Below the pieces are notes generated by a model. The model was not told the DNA's origin. It did no database searches and was given only the letters and a program-made list of their open reading frames with translations. 64,000 nucleotides of DNA, taken from the NCBI RefSeq assembly GCF_000011105.1, contig NC_000961.1:310001-374000 (forward strand), written 5' to 3'. This DNA comes from Pyrococcus horikoshii OT3. Lineage in GTDB: Archaea; Methanobacteriota_B; Thermococci; Thermococcales; Thermococcaceae. Below are positions 21,552 to 32,438 of this stretch, one piece after another (position 1 is the stretch's first letter; every line of letters starts with the position of its first letter). The translations under genes and the position numbers were made by a program.

Positions 21552-21565
<14 letters not shown>
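20231..21565 (-). CDS. MFS transporter, probable sugar permease
   Basis: A 12-helix major facilitator protein. The loop 2-3 motif appears as WGMLADIKQRKKLLVIG and again as GGFVGDYFETRKRGGRA between helices 8 and 9, and RFLTGIGIGSIIPIGYSLIADMFEEEKRGRG marks helix 4-5. Several upstream in-frame starts exist. I chose ATG 21565 because GGAGG at 21573-21577 is 7 bases before it; this gives 444 residues. It overlaps the GH57 gene by 14 bases and so is in the alpha-galactosidase/galK operon. Import of galactose or a galactoside is the likely role (inference from context). Confidence 0.88.
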
Positions 21566-23701
<2,136 letters not shown>

Positions 23702-23765
23702 TCAGTAATGTTGTAGAGTCTAAAAATCTTCAAGCTCACTCACATTGTCGAAAATTTTATTAAGT

Positions 23766-23786
23766 TTTTGACTATTATAGTCAAAA
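23766..23786. promoter_or_regulatory. 21-bp palindromic operator before AbiE-type operon
   Basis: TTTTGACTAT-T-ATAGTCAAAA is a perfect 10+1+10 palindrome ending 1 base before the ATG of the AbiEi-like gene. A TATA-like TTTTATTA lies at about 23754-23761, placing the predicted transcript start inside the palindrome. It is well placed for autorepression by the winged-helix antitoxin. Confidence 0.7.
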
Positions 23787-23787
23787 C

Positions 23788-24588
23788 ATGGAGAAAAATT
23801 ACTACCTTACAAAGACTGAGCAAAGGATATTCAACGTTATTAAGCACGCTAAAATAATTACAGTTAGGGAAGTTGCTGAGTTATTCCCAGAGCTGAGTAG
23901 AAACATGATTTGTAAGGCTCTTTCAAGCCTCGAAAAGAAAGGCTATCTATATCGGATAAAAAACGGTCTTTATCTTATTCAGCAAGCTCCTACAAAAGGC
24001 TCGATAATAATAGAAGATCCTTATAGGATTGCCCTAGCTATGTTCTCAGGCTACATAGCATTCTCTTCAGCCCTAAGACTTTATAATCTGATTGAATATG
24101 AGCCATTCACAGTTTTCGTAGCAACTCCAAGGAAATCTAAAAAGGTTGAAATAGACAATTATATTATACAGGCCGTAGCTCTTGGAGAGAAAGCCACAGG
24201 TATAACTCTCTATAATGGGGTTTATACATCAACATTGGCAAAGACATTCTTTGACTGCTTTTATAAGCCTCAATACTGCGGTGGTTATGAAACAATAACA
24301 AAAGCTTTGTATGAAGCGGAGAGCATTGACTGGAAAGAATTCCTTGATTACTTCAAGAGATTTGCTTCTCCCTCCCTTTTTCAGAGAACTGGGTATATTT
24401 TGGAACTAATGAATAAGGAGTTAAACTTTAAAATCCCTAAAGAAGTTTTAGAATTTTTCAGGAGTAAAGTTGAAACAAAAACAAAACTTGTTCCCACTTC
24501 ACCATCAAGGGGAAAGTTCATCAAGGAATGGAAGCTGTTAGACAATCTAGGAAAAGATAAAATTCTGGGGTGGGCTTATGGATATTGA
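23788..24588 (+). CDS. AbiEi-type antitoxin and transcription regulator
   Basis: A 266-residue protein with an N-terminal winged helix (TEQRIFNVIKHAKIITVREVAELFPELSRNMICKAL..LEKKGYLYRIKNGLYLI, residues about 8-66) and a longer C-terminal domain including IAFSSALRLYNLIEY and GVYTSTLAKTFFDCF. This is the architecture of AbiEi antitoxins of type IV systems, which repress their own promoter. The 21-bp palindrome overlapping its start supports that. It overlaps the downstream nucleotidyltransferase gene by 11 bases. Confidence 0.85.
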   Translation: MEKNYYLTKTEQRIFNVIKHAKIITVREVAELFPELSRNMICKALSSLEKKGYLYRIKNGLYLIQQAPTKGSIIIEDPYRIALAMFSGYIAFSSALRLYNLIEYEPFTVFVATPRKSKKVEIDNYIIQAVALGEKATGITLYNGVYTSTLAKTFFDCFYKPQYCGGYETITKALYEAESIDWKEFLDYFKRFASPSLFQRTGYILELMNKELNFKIPKEVLEFFRSKVETKTKLVPTSPSRGKFIKEWKLLDNLGKDKILGWAYGY

Positions 24589-25363
24589 AATGCTCAGGTA
24601 TTTGGCCGCAAAGACAGGATTAAGCTTGAATTATATCTCAAAGGATGAGAAGCTATCTTATCTGCTTTTTCAACTGTGGGAAATCTTTGGTAGAAAAGTG
24701 ATTCTAAAAGGAGGGACTGCTCTTAATAGGGTCTATTTATCAAAATTAAATGCCAGCAGGTTTTCGGAAGATATTGATTTAGATTACTTTGATGATATAC
24801 CACTAAATGAAAAAATTAAAGATATCAAAGAAAAAATGGCCCTAATTAAGGATTTTGATGTTAAAGGCCCAAGAATTTTGCACAGAACTTTAAGATTTGA
24901 CTGCTATTACATAAACGAACTTGGTAATAGGGATAGAGTTAAAATTGAATTTTACCTTAGCCAACCACCATTCGTTGAAGCAAATATTGCATTAGTAAAG
25001 TCACCCTTTGTAGAAAGTTATCCGACGATGTTTAGAGTTTATTCCTTCGAAGATTTGCTTGCTAAGAAGTTAATTGCCCTGTATAATAGAACTGAGGGAA
25101 AAGACATTTATGACGTATTTTATGCATTAAGATTATATGTTGATAAAAGAAAGTTTAGAGAGGCCCTGAAGGAAAATATTAGGTTCTACAGGGTCAAAGA
25201 GGAGAACTTCCTTAATAAACTAATTATAAAGCTCGATAATGCAAAGAAAAATGCAAAATATATTGGGAACTCAACAAACCATTTTATTCCAAAGGCATTA
25301 AGACCTAATTGGGAGGAGATGATAGATTCTCTGAAAAGTGCTCTAAATAAGATCAACCTATAA
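24578..25363 (+). CDS. AbiEii-type nucleotidyltransferase toxin
   Basis: A 261-residue nucleotidyltransferase of the AbiEii/AbiGii family. VILKGGTALNRVYL near residues 40-53 is the GG(T)xLxR motif, and RFSEDIDLDYF near 60-70 supplies the catalytic aspartates. FRVYSFEDLLAKKLIALYNRTEGKDIYDVFYAL is the usual C-terminal helical signature. Bacterial homologues inhibit growth by tRNA or nucleotide modification; the target here is unknown. ATG 24578 has GGGGTGG about 5 bases upstream. It converges on cobY with an 11-base overlap. The frame is intact, unlike the related pair at 54-55.6 kb. Confidence 0.87.
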   Translation: MDIEMLRYLAAKTGLSLNYISKDEKLSYLLFQLWEIFGRKVILKGGTALNRVYLSKLNASRFSEDIDLDYFDDIPLNEKIKDIKEKMALIKDFDVKGPRILHRTLRFDCYYINELGNRDRVKIEFYLSQPPFVEANIALVKSPFVESYPTMFRVYSFEDLLAKKLIALYNRTEGKDIYDVFYALRLYVDKRKFREALKENIRFYRVKEENFLNKLIIKLDNAKKNAKYIGNSTNHFIPKALRPNWEEMIDSLKSALNKINL

Positions 25364-25898
25364 GTTTAGCTATCCTATTGGCGAGCTTGAGCTCCTCAGG
25401 TGTATTTACGTTTAGAGCTAGAAGAGGGTTACTTAACTCATAGAATTTTTCTCCTTCAAAACCCACTCCATTAAGCCCCACGATAACGTAGCCCTTATAT
25501 ACTACTGGCCTTAAATCCGTGGGTACTTTGCTCAAAGGTAGGACTCCAGTTAAGCTAGTCTTTCCATCGAAGGCCTTCTTAACTTCAGCTATGTCGCATG
25601 CTTTCACGAAGGGAAGATCGGCGGAAACGCTTACGAAGGAACCAAGCTCTTTGAGTAGGTACCTTACATCTTCAACGTATCCCTCCCCAGGAGTTTCAAT
25701 GAGTGGAATTCCTTCCTTTATGCAAAGTTCCCTAGTCTTTGGTGTATTCTTTGAGATGGCCACTAAAGTTTCCCCGACTTTTGTTGATTCTTCATAAACC
25801 CTAAGGATCATCGGTTTTCCGTTCACCTTGAGGATGGGCTTTTCGGCTCCCATCCTACTTGACCTTCCCCCGGCCATTATTACTATCATATTCTCCAC
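25353..25898 (-). CDS. cobY: GTP:adenosylcobinamide-phosphate guanylyltransferase
   Basis: The archaeal non-orthologous replacement for CobU. It activates adenosylcobinamide phosphate with GTP for lower-loop attachment in cobalamin. A 181-residue nucleotidyltransferase fold opens [25 protein letters not shown] (nucleotide P-loop-like signature), with SVSADLPFV for the metal-binding Asp and [11 protein letters not shown] at the C-terminus. It lies just after cobS with a 13-base overlap, in the order cobZ-(zinc ribbon)-cobS-cobY on the minus strand. Confidence 0.92.
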
Positions 25899-26578
25899 CC
25901 TAGGGTGATGACAACTAGGGTTCCAACCCTCGTTATCTCTGCAACAGCTCCTATACAGTCCCCATTTAATCCGCCAAAATTATCTAATGATATTTTTACA
26001 GCATAAAGTCCTATAAATAAACCTAGAAAGCTTACGAGGTTTCTAGGTTCAGCGATAATTACGGGAATGTACAATAATAAGTAAATCAGCGTTCCATAGA
26101 GGAGTTGGTTCCTATCTAGGGCTTCCATGAAGTACGCTCCAAGCCCTTTTCCGAGTGGTTTCTTGGTAGCCATCGCCAGTAGCATTGCGAACTTAGAGTT
26201 AAGTTCGGCCAGGAAGATAGCGTAAAACGGAACGAGCTGGAGGGAATAAATTTGAAGCATTAAAACGGTAACAACGGCAAAAATCCCAGCTACCCCCACG
26301 TTGATATCTTTCATGGCTTTAATTTTCTTCTCTCTATCTCCTTTTACCATAATTCCATCCGCCCAGTCAGCAAGGCCATCGAGGTGGAGGAGGCCTATGG
26401 TAAAGTAAAGGGATAGTAAGGCTAAGATACTAGCCAAAGGTACCTTGAGGTAAAGTATCAATGCTGGCAAAGGAGATGTAAATACTGAAACTAGGGGAAA
26501 GGCCCAAAGCTCTCTTCTAGCCTTCTCAAAGTCACCTTTTATGGGTATTCTGGTGAGGAACGGGAGGATATTCTTCAC
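25886..26578 (-). CDS. cobS: Adenosylcobinamide-GDP ribazoletransferase (cobalamin synthase)
   Basis: An integral membrane enzyme joining alpha-ribazole (phosphate) to adenosylcobinamide-GDP. The family signature is [30 protein letters not shown] at about residues 62-91, with the conserved acidic residues for Mg2+. Several hydrophobic helices follow, and the C-terminal [20 protein letters not shown] is also characteristic. Length of 230 residues is typical. It is coupled to cobY by overlap. Confidence 0.93.
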
Positions 26579-26626
26579 AGGCTCACCCCTGTTTCGAACT
26601 CTTCTTTCAGCTTAGCCCTTGTCTCT

Positions 26627-26809
26627 TCATCCACGAAGGGCTAAAACAACTCCACAATTCAAGCATAGCCAGGGTGTTACTTCTATCGTGGGCTTGAGAA
26701 AGCCAACTGTTTTACTTTTCCATGGAGGTTGCCAGAAGAACCTAGCATACTTACTCTTGCTCTTAACCATTGTCCCTCCACAGAGTGGGCACTTTCTTGT
26801 TTCGACCAT
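26627..26809 (-). CDS. Small zinc-ribbon protein
   Basis: A 60-residue protein with two cysteine pairs, CPLCGG and CLNCGVV, separated by a segment with FFWQPPWKSK and VTPWL, so probably one zinc site. No function is known to me. I chose ATG 26809, which lies 1 base after the cobZ stop, rather than an in-frame start at 26854 inside cobZ. It lies inside the cobalamin run between cobZ and cobS and is probably co-transcribed with them, but a B12 role is only guilt by association. Confidence 0.6.
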   Translation of the reverse strand: MVETRKCPLCGGTMVKSKSKYARFFWQPPWKSKTVGFLKPTIEVTPWLCLNCGVVLALRG

Positions 26810-26810
26810 G

Positions 26811-27254
26811 TTAATCCCCAGGGTCTTCTTTCTTCGACGAATATAAGCTTTCATCCTGGAAAAGCCTACTCATACATCCAGCTATAAATCCCCCTATGGC
26901 ATCATCCAGGAATGGTGGAAGCTCACTTAATATCCCAGGCTTTTTCGTGTCGTAGTAGAAGAAGTTGAATAACCCCAGTTTTCCACCTATGTACTCGGCT
27001 ATGTCGATTCCTATGAGTTCATCCGCGATGAGATTCACGGGGTCTCCTTCAACCTTAAAGTTCTCCTCGAGTAGTATTGCAGATGTTAAGAGGGCTTGGA
27101 CATTAACGTCTTCAAGATAGTGGAGCATAATCTCCCTGAGCTTTTCTCTAACCCTCCCCTTCTCCCCTCCAATGTAAAGCTCTAAAGCTGCATCTAGCAT
27201 TTTTTCCAGGGTTATCCCCTTAGCCTCAAGTTTTTTTAGGAGTTCAAATTCCAT
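26811..27254 (-). CDS. cobZ: Alpha-ribazole phosphatase, CobZ-type (PgpA fold)
   Basis: A 147-residue protein of the PgpA-like family. The signature is ADELIGIDIAEYIGGKLGLFNFFYYDTKKPGIL followed by LPPFLDDAIGGFIAG, the acidic residues of which bind metal. Archaeal CobZ removes the phosphate from alpha-ribazole-5'-phosphate or the cobalamin phosphate, replacing bacterial CobC. Placement between an ATP-pyrophosphatase and cobS supports the B12 reading over a lipid PgpA function. Start overlaps the previous gene by 19 bases. Confidence 0.82.
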   Translation of the reverse strand: MEFELLKKLEAKGITLEKMLDAALELYIGGEKGRVREKLREIMLHYLEDVNVQALLTSAILLEENFKVEGDPVNLIADELIGIDIAEYIGGKLGLFNFFYYDTKKPGILSELPPFLDDAIGGFIAGCMSRLFQDESLYSSKKEDPGD

Positions 27255-27901
27255 TTCTCTACCTCCCTCAGTTCAAACCTTAGCCACCAGTATCTTTCAT
27301 CTTCCTCAATGGATTCGACTTTAAGCTCAAAGTTTAAAGCGAAGAGTGGGGAGTTTAGAACAACGGTGTGGAACTCTCCCACCTCTCCCAGGGGATCTAC
27401 GTTGGGGTTAGCCCTAAGAAAGTTTTCCAGATCTTCAATAGATCTGAAAGTGTAGCCTAACCACTCCTTCCCGAGTTTTCTCTTATCTACAGCTATTATT
27501 GCCCAATTAAATCCCTCCCTAAGCATTTCTTCCGCTAATTTTCTCGTGTTCCTACCCCAGAGCGGTTCAAGGGGCTTAACGTTGGCTTCCTCCGCTAGCG
27601 ACTTTACCCATAGGATGTGATCTTCAAGGTAAACATCGCCAGCTATTAGGTAGTCAACATCTAGCGAGCTTATGAATTCAGCTAGAGCTTTGCTCCCCCT
27701 CCTCATATCGAAGGTTAGGATTTCCCTCTCCATAACCTTAGCCAGAGTTTTTAGGGCATCTAAGTTCTCCCAGTGCGGTGAGAGCCCTATGCTAGTTTTA
27801 AGCACGAGGAGATAAGGAACTTCTATCCCCATTTCTTCAGCTAAGTAGAGAGCGTAGAGCCCATCTTTACCTCCAGAAAAGAAAGCTACACCCTTACCCA
27901 T
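27236..27901 (-). CDS. ATP-pyrophosphatase, diphthine-ammonia-ligase-like (COG2102 type)
   Basis: A 221-residue N-type ATP pyrophosphatase. FFSGGKDGLYALYLA at residues 7-21 is the PP-loop SGGKD motif; DYLIAGDVYLEDH, PLEPLWGRNT and GEVGEFHTVVL are the family's other blocks. The best-known relative is the diphthamide synthetase Dph6, which adenylates diphthine and transfers ammonia. This gene starts the minus-strand cobZ-cobS-cobY run and is divergent from cbiB, which suggests an amidation or activation step linked to cobalamin rather than diphthamide (inference). Confidence 0.78.
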   Translation of the reverse strand: MGKGVAFFSGGKDGLYALYLAEEMGIEVPYLLVLKTSIGLSPHWENLDALKTLAKVMEREILTFDMRRGSKALAEFISSLDVDYLIAGDVYLEDHILWVKSLAEEANVKPLEPLWGRNTRKLAEEMLREGFNWAIIAVDKRKLGKEWLGYTFRSIEDLENFLRANPNVDPLGEVGEFHTVVLNSPLFALNFELKVESIEEDERYWWLRFELREVEKWNLNS

Positions 27902-27948
27902 TTAACCACCAAGCATATAAATAGCATGGAGTTTTTATCCATTGCTGT

Positions 27949-28800
27949 ATGTACGAGCTCATCCTAGCCCTCGGTTGGGATCTCCTCCTGGGGGAGCCTC
28001 CTGCAGTGGTGCACCCGGTAGTCTGGTTCGGGAAGTTAATAGCTTTCATTGACTCCCATTATTCCAGACGCTCCCCTGCAATAGATTTCCTTGCAGGTTT
28101 ATTTGCAACTCTTGTAGTGCTCTCCTTTGCCTTCTTGCTCTCTATTCTTCCGCTCTACGCTCCCTATCCCTTAAATTATCTCCTCTCAGTCTACCTTCTC
28201 AAGAGCTCTTTTGCTATAAGGAGCCTTTACGAGCACGTTAGGAGGACCATGAAGGATGATGTGGAGGAGATGAGGAAGGAGGTTTCCATGATAGTTAGTA
28301 GGGATACCTCAAAGCTTGGAAGGGAACATTTGATCTCTGCCTCCATAGAGAGCCTAGCTGAGAATACAAATGACTCCGTTGTCGCTCCCCTCTTCTACTA
28401 TCTCCTCTTCGGACTCCCTGGGGCCCTTGTTTACAGGGCCGTGAACACCTTGGATGCTATGGTCGGTTACAGGACTAGTAGATATGAATACTTCGGCAAG
28501 TTTTCGGCTAGACTCGATGACATCCTTAACTTCCTACCTGCTAGGATAACGGTTCTTCTCTTCCTTCCCCTCAATCCCAGGAGGGTTATTAGATACTATA
28601 AGATGGCGAGATTTAAGGTGAACTCTGATAAACCCATAGCAGCTATGAGTGCCGTTCTCGGGATTTGGCTCGAGAAGCCTAACATTTATCGCTTTCCAGG
28701 AAGGGATCCCAGGATGGAAGATATAGAGAGGGCCCTTAAAGTTTACGTGATCGTAGTCTCCGAGTGGATATTATTGTTGCTCTTGGGGGTGATCTTATGA
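27949..28800 (+). CDS. cbiB: Adenosylcobinamide-phosphate synthase
   Basis: A 283-residue membrane protein of the CbiB/CobD(Pseudomonas) family that attaches aminopropanol phosphate to adenosylcobyric acid. Signatures are [21 protein letters not shown] near the N-terminus, [45 protein letters not shown], and [29 protein letters not shown]. The stop overlaps the ATG of cobD (ATGA), so the two are translationally coupled. It is divergent from the ATP-pyrophosphatase gene across 47 bases. Confidence 0.94.
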
Positions 28801-29750
28801 GACCCCTCAACTTTAAAGTTATCCACGGTGGTGCTAGGAAAGAGGGCTTAATAGACTTCTCGGCTTCAGTGAACCCTTATCCTCCAGAGTGGTTAAGCGA
28901 GGTTTTTGAGAGGGCTAAGGATCTTAGTTCAAGGTACATCTACTACGAAGAGCTTGAAGAAGAGTTCGAAAGCCTAATTGGTGAGCCAATCACTATAACC
29001 GCTGGAATTACTGAAGCCCTCTACCTTCTTGGTATCTTAACCCTTAGAAACAAAAGGGTAATAATCCCTAACCATACTTACGGCGAGTACGAGAGGATCG
29101 CCAGGATGTTTGGTGCTAAGGTCATAAAGGGGCCAAACGATCCTTCAAAGCTGGCTGAGCTCGTTGAAAGGGAAAGCGTCGTGCTCTTCTGCAACCCGAA
29201 TAATCCCGATGGAAAGTACTACACTCCTAAGGAACTTAAGTCCTTGATTGATGCAGTTACCGATACAAACTCTCTGCTAATCCTGGATGAAGCCTTTATA
29301 GACTTCGTGAAGAAAGCTAAAAGTCCCAGTGGAGAGAACTTGATTAAGCTAAGGACTTTCACAAAGAGCTACGGCGTTCCCGGGATAAGGATTGGTTACG
29401 TTATTGGCTTCAGTGAAGCCTTTAGAAGCGTAAGGATGCCCTGGAACATAGGTGCAGTTGGAGTTGCTTTCCTGGAAAAGGTAATTGAGGATGAATTTGC
29501 ACACCTTCGTAGGACACTACCTTTGATATGGAGAGAAAAGGAGAGGATCGAAAGGAGGCTCGGTGTTAAAAGCGATGCTAACTTTTTCATAATGAACGTT
29601 GGAGATGCTAGAGCTGTCGTTGAGAAGCTTAAGAAGAAGGGAATACTTGTTAGGGATTGCTCTAGCTTTGGGCTTCCGAATTACATTAGGTTCTCAGTTA
29701 GAAAACCCGAGGAAAATGATAAGCTTATCGAGGCTTTAACGTCTCTTTAA
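28797..29750 (+). CDS. cobD: Threonine-phosphate decarboxylase-like PLP enzyme
   Basis: A 317-residue class I aminotransferase-fold enzyme. INP-type start [35 protein letters not shown] and the PLP-lysine motif [15 protein letters not shown] are all visible. Histidinol-phosphate aminotransferase and CobD are close relatives; the direct fusion of this gene behind cbiB supports CobD, which makes aminopropanol phosphate for the cobalamin linker. ATG 28797 overlaps the cbiB stop and has GGGGGTGAT before it; an in-frame ATG at 28764 lies inside cbiB and is rejected. Confidence 0.85.
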
Positions 29751-29948
29751 GAGGTACTTATCCATTATCTTCTTAACCTCTTCATCGTTCCAATTACCAC
29801 CGAAGAGCTTGTTTTCAGCTATATATCCAGCTAACCTTATAGCTAGTGTCCTGTTTTCTTGGAAGAGTTCATAGATCTTGAAATTGAGGACAGCTTGTTT
29901 CTTCGAAAGTTCTAAAAGCTCCATTTTAAGCTCCTCGATTTTATCCAT
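29736..29948 (-). CDS. Small coiled-coil protein
   Basis: A 70-residue charged protein whose first half (KIEELKMELLELSKKQAVLNFKI) predicts a coiled coil and whose end is basic ([12 protein letters not shown]). I do not recognise a family. Its start overlaps the end of another small coiled-coil gene by 8 bases, and its end overlaps cobD by 15 bases tail to tail. The pair may form a heteromeric complex. Confidence 0.5.
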   Translation of the reverse strand: MDKIEELKMELLELSKKQAVLNFKIYELFQENRTLAIRLAGYIAENKLFGGNWNDEEVKKIMDKYLLKRR

Positions 29949-30120
29949 TTTGCTCCCTCCTTAACCTTTCATTCTCTCTCTTCAACTCTTCGAGAGCTTT
30001 TCTCAGAATCTCGTTATCTCTCTTCATCTCCTCATATTTCCTCTCCATGATTTCAATTATTCTTTTCATTTCAGCTATCCTTTTTTCGAGCTCTTCCTCA
30101 TCTTCCAACTTTCCCACCAT
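29941..30120 (-). CDS. Small coiled-coil protein
   Basis: A 59-residue protein made almost entirely of Glu, Lys, Arg and Leu/Ile in heptad-like order (EELEKRIAEMKRIIEIMERKYEEMKRDNEILRKALEELKRENERLRR). It is a near-certain coiled coil but has no sequence-specific family signal. The ATG at 30120 is directly preceded in frame by a TTG and no clear ribosome site is visible. It is divergent from the epimerase gene and overlaps the next small gene. Confidence 0.5.
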   Translation of the reverse strand: MVGKLEDEEELEKRIAEMKRIIEIMERKYEEMKRDNEILRKALEELKRENERLRREQNG

Positions 30121-30176
30121 CAATTAGTCTGGGCATAATTATATAACTGTAAGGTCTAGTGGGTTAAGGGATATCC

Positions 30177-31133
30177 ATGAGGGTTCTCGTAACTGGAGGG
30201 GCTGGCTTCATAGGTTCCCATCTCGTCGACAGGCTCATGGAGGAAGGGTACAAGGTTAGGGTTCTCGATGACCTGAGCGCTGGAAGCTTGAAGAACATAG
30301 AGGGGTGGCTAGGTAACGAGAACTTCGAGTTCATAAAAGGTGACATGAGGGATGTTGAGATAGTTAGCAAAGCTGTAAAGGATGTTGATGCTGTTTTTCA
30401 CTTAGCGGCCAACCCTGAGGTCAGGATAGGTTCCCAAAGCCCCGAGTTGCTTTATGAGACTAACGTTCTAATAACCTATAACCTTCTCAATGCAGTCAGG
30501 AACTCGGGCGTTAAATACCTTGTCTTTACGAGCTCCTCAACCGTATATGGGGATGCTAAGGTAATACCAACTCCCGAGGATTACGCACCCCTCGAGCCGA
30601 TAAGCGTTTATGGGGCCGCTAAGTTGGCCGCTGAAGCTTTAATCAGCGGTTACGCTCACACTTTTGACTTTAGGGCCTTGATAATAAGGTTAGCAAACAT
30701 AATAGGGAAGAGGTCGAACCATGGAGTTATATACGACTTCATAAATAAACTGAAAGCCAACCCCAACGAGCTAGAAATCCTTGGAGATGGAACCCAGAGG
30801 AAGAGCTATCTCCACATTTCAGACACGATTGATGGAATAATGAAGCTCTTCGAGCACTTCCTTAATGGGGAGGAGAGAGTTGACTTCTATAACCTGGGAA
30901 ACGAGGATTGGATAACGGTTAAGGAAATAGCCGAGATAGTTAGCGAGGAGATGAACCTTAATCCGAGGTTTAAATTCACTGGAGGGGTGGATGGAGGGAG
31001 AGGTTGGAAGGGGGATGTCAAGCTAATGTTACTCAGCATAGAGAAGGCCAAGAGAACTGGCTGGAAACCCAGGATGAACAGTTACGAAGCCGTCAGGAAA
31101 ACCGTTAGGGAGATGCTCGAAGAAAATATTTAG
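30177..31133 (+). CDS. NAD-dependent sugar-nucleotide epimerase, GalE-like
   Basis: An extended short-chain dehydrogenase of 318 residues. VTGGAGFIGSHLVDRL (residues 5-20) binds NAD; HLAANPEVR, FTSSSTVYGDA and the catalytic YGAAK complete the active site. Archaeal members are mostly UDP-glucose/UDP-galactose or GlcNAc 4-epimerases. It could supply UDP-glucose from galT product for the galactose pathway or sugars for surface glycans. The TTG-region upstream carries ATATAACTG for a TATA box near 30140. Substrate is not determinable from sequence alone. Confidence 0.88.
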   Translation: MRVLVTGGAGFIGSHLVDRLMEEGYKVRVLDDLSAGSLKNIEGWLGNENFEFIKGDMRDVEIVSKAVKDVDAVFHLAANPEVRIGSQSPELLYETNVLITYNLLNAVRNSGVKYLVFTSSSTVYGDAKVIPTPEDYAPLEPISVYGAAKLAAEALISGYAHTFDFRALIIRLANIIGKRSNHGVIYDFINKLKANPNELEILGDGTQRKSYLHISDTIDGIMKLFEHFLNGEERVDFYNLGNEDWITVKEIAEIVSEEMNLNPRFKFTGGVDGGRGWKGDVKLMLLSIEKAKRTGWKPRMNSYEAVRKTVREMLEENI

Positions 31134-31209
31134 AGTGTAGTCGCGATTATTATAACGGTGATTATTATAATGGCCATTATACTAAGGAAGGATAGAGCTG
31201 GAGAAAGTC

Positions 31210-32424
31210 TTGAATTCGAGGTTGCTCTTACTCTATGGGCGTAGAAAGACTGGGAAAACCTTCTACGTGAGGGAAAGGGCCGAATATGCAAGATATTTCA
31301 TAGTAACGAAGAGTAGGAGGCTCATTGACATAACGACGAGGGAGGAGATAAGGGAGCAAGAATTTAGAAGGTTATTACCTTATCTTCTAAGGCAAGGGGA
31401 GAGAATAGTCCTTGATGAGTTCCATAGGCTCAGTGATAAAACTTTCTCACTGTTACAAGGGCTTAGCGGTCTTGGGAGTTTAATTTTAATAACGTCAACT
31501 ATGCACTATTTTAGGAGTATTGTCGGTAAGAACAGTCCGATTCTAGGGCTCTTTGAGCTTAAGAATGTTAGCTTGGTAGATCCTAGAGATGCGATAGTGT
31601 TCTCCAACTCCCTGGGATTTAAAGGAAGGGAGATGTTAGAGGTGGCTTGCTTAGTGAGGGAGTCCTGGATAGTTCCAAAGTTGGAGAGGGTTAAGGGGGA
31701 TATCTTTAACTCCCTAGACGAGGAGCTAAGAATTTACGTGCCACATCTGGTTGGGGAAGTATTCGAGGAGGAGGATATAGCATTCACGAGCAGATATTCT
31801 GGAATCCTTGAGGCGGTTGCTGATGGTAGGAACTCCACGTCGGAAATATCTAGCTATCTATTCTCCCTGGGCCTGATAGAGAAGGATAACCCAGGACTGA
31901 TATCTCAATACTTGAAGAACCTAGTTGAGACTGGATTGCTTGTAAGTAGACTGGTGTTTGGAAAGAGGAGGAAAGCCTTTAAGTATAGACATGCTTCTCC
32001 ATTAATCGATTTAGCCTTCTATATGCCTTCTTTGAATCAGATGCTGGAAAGAGTACGGGAGAGGTTTTTGAGGGCGAGACTGCCAACTTACATGGAGTGG
32101 TTCTTCGAGGAATTATTGGAGAAGCATTTTGGAATGCAACCCGTGAAGATAGCAAAGCCCGAACTTGAGGTTGATATAGCTTTGGCTGATTTCAAGAAGA
32201 TTAAGGTCGTTGGTGAGGTAAAGTGGAAGGAAAACGTCGGGGAGAGGGATATAAGGAATACAGAGGAGAAGCTTGGCAAGTTCAGGGATGATAGGAGGAT
32301 AATGATAGTCCCAGAAAAGGATGTCCTCAAAAGGGAACCTAGGGGAATAGAGGTCTGGGACTGGAGGGATTTCATTAAAGTAGACGCTTCCCTGAAAAGT
32401 TTTAAATCCTCGGAATATAGCTAG
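31210..32424 (+). CDS. Archaeal P-loop ATPase with DUF234 domain
   Basis: A 404-residue protein. LLYGRRKTGKTFYVRERA (residues 7-24) is the Walker A, RIVLDEFHRL near 72-81 is the Walker B with a following His. A winged-helix segment precedes the C-terminal DUF234 region, whose VDIALADFKKIKVVGEVKWK resembles a restriction-endonuclease-like fold core (D-x(n)-ExK). Such proteins are common and expanded in archaea with no settled role, perhaps nucleic-acid linked. The TTG at 31210 follows GGAG at 31200-31203. Confidence 0.8.
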   Translation: MNSRLLLLYGRRKTGKTFYVRERAEYARYFIVTKSRRLIDITTREEIREQEFRRLLPYLLRQGERIVLDEFHRLSDKTFSLLQGLSGLGSLILITSTMHYFRSIVGKNSPILGLFELKNVSLVDPRDAIVFSNSLGFKGREMLEVACLVRESWIVPKLERVKGDIFNSLDEELRIYVPHLVGEVFEEEDIAFTSRYSGILEAVADGRNSTSEISSYLFSLGLIEKDNPGLISQYLKNLVETGLLVSRLVFGKRRKAFKYRHASPLIDLAFYMPSLNQMLERVRERFLRARLPTYMEWFFEELLEKHFGMQPVKIAKPELEVDIALADFKKIKVVGEVKWKENVGERDIRNTEEKLGKFRDDRRIMIVPEKDVLKREPRGIEVWDWRDFIKVDASLKSFKSSEYS

Positions 32425-32438
32425 GTTGGTGAATCCGA

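Noticed and set aside
31135-31209. A short hydrophobic open frame with AT-rich repeated GATTATTATAA
   Set aside because: It has no ribosome site, is about 35 codons long and runs into the ATPase gene; it could be a decayed membrane peptide but is not supportable.
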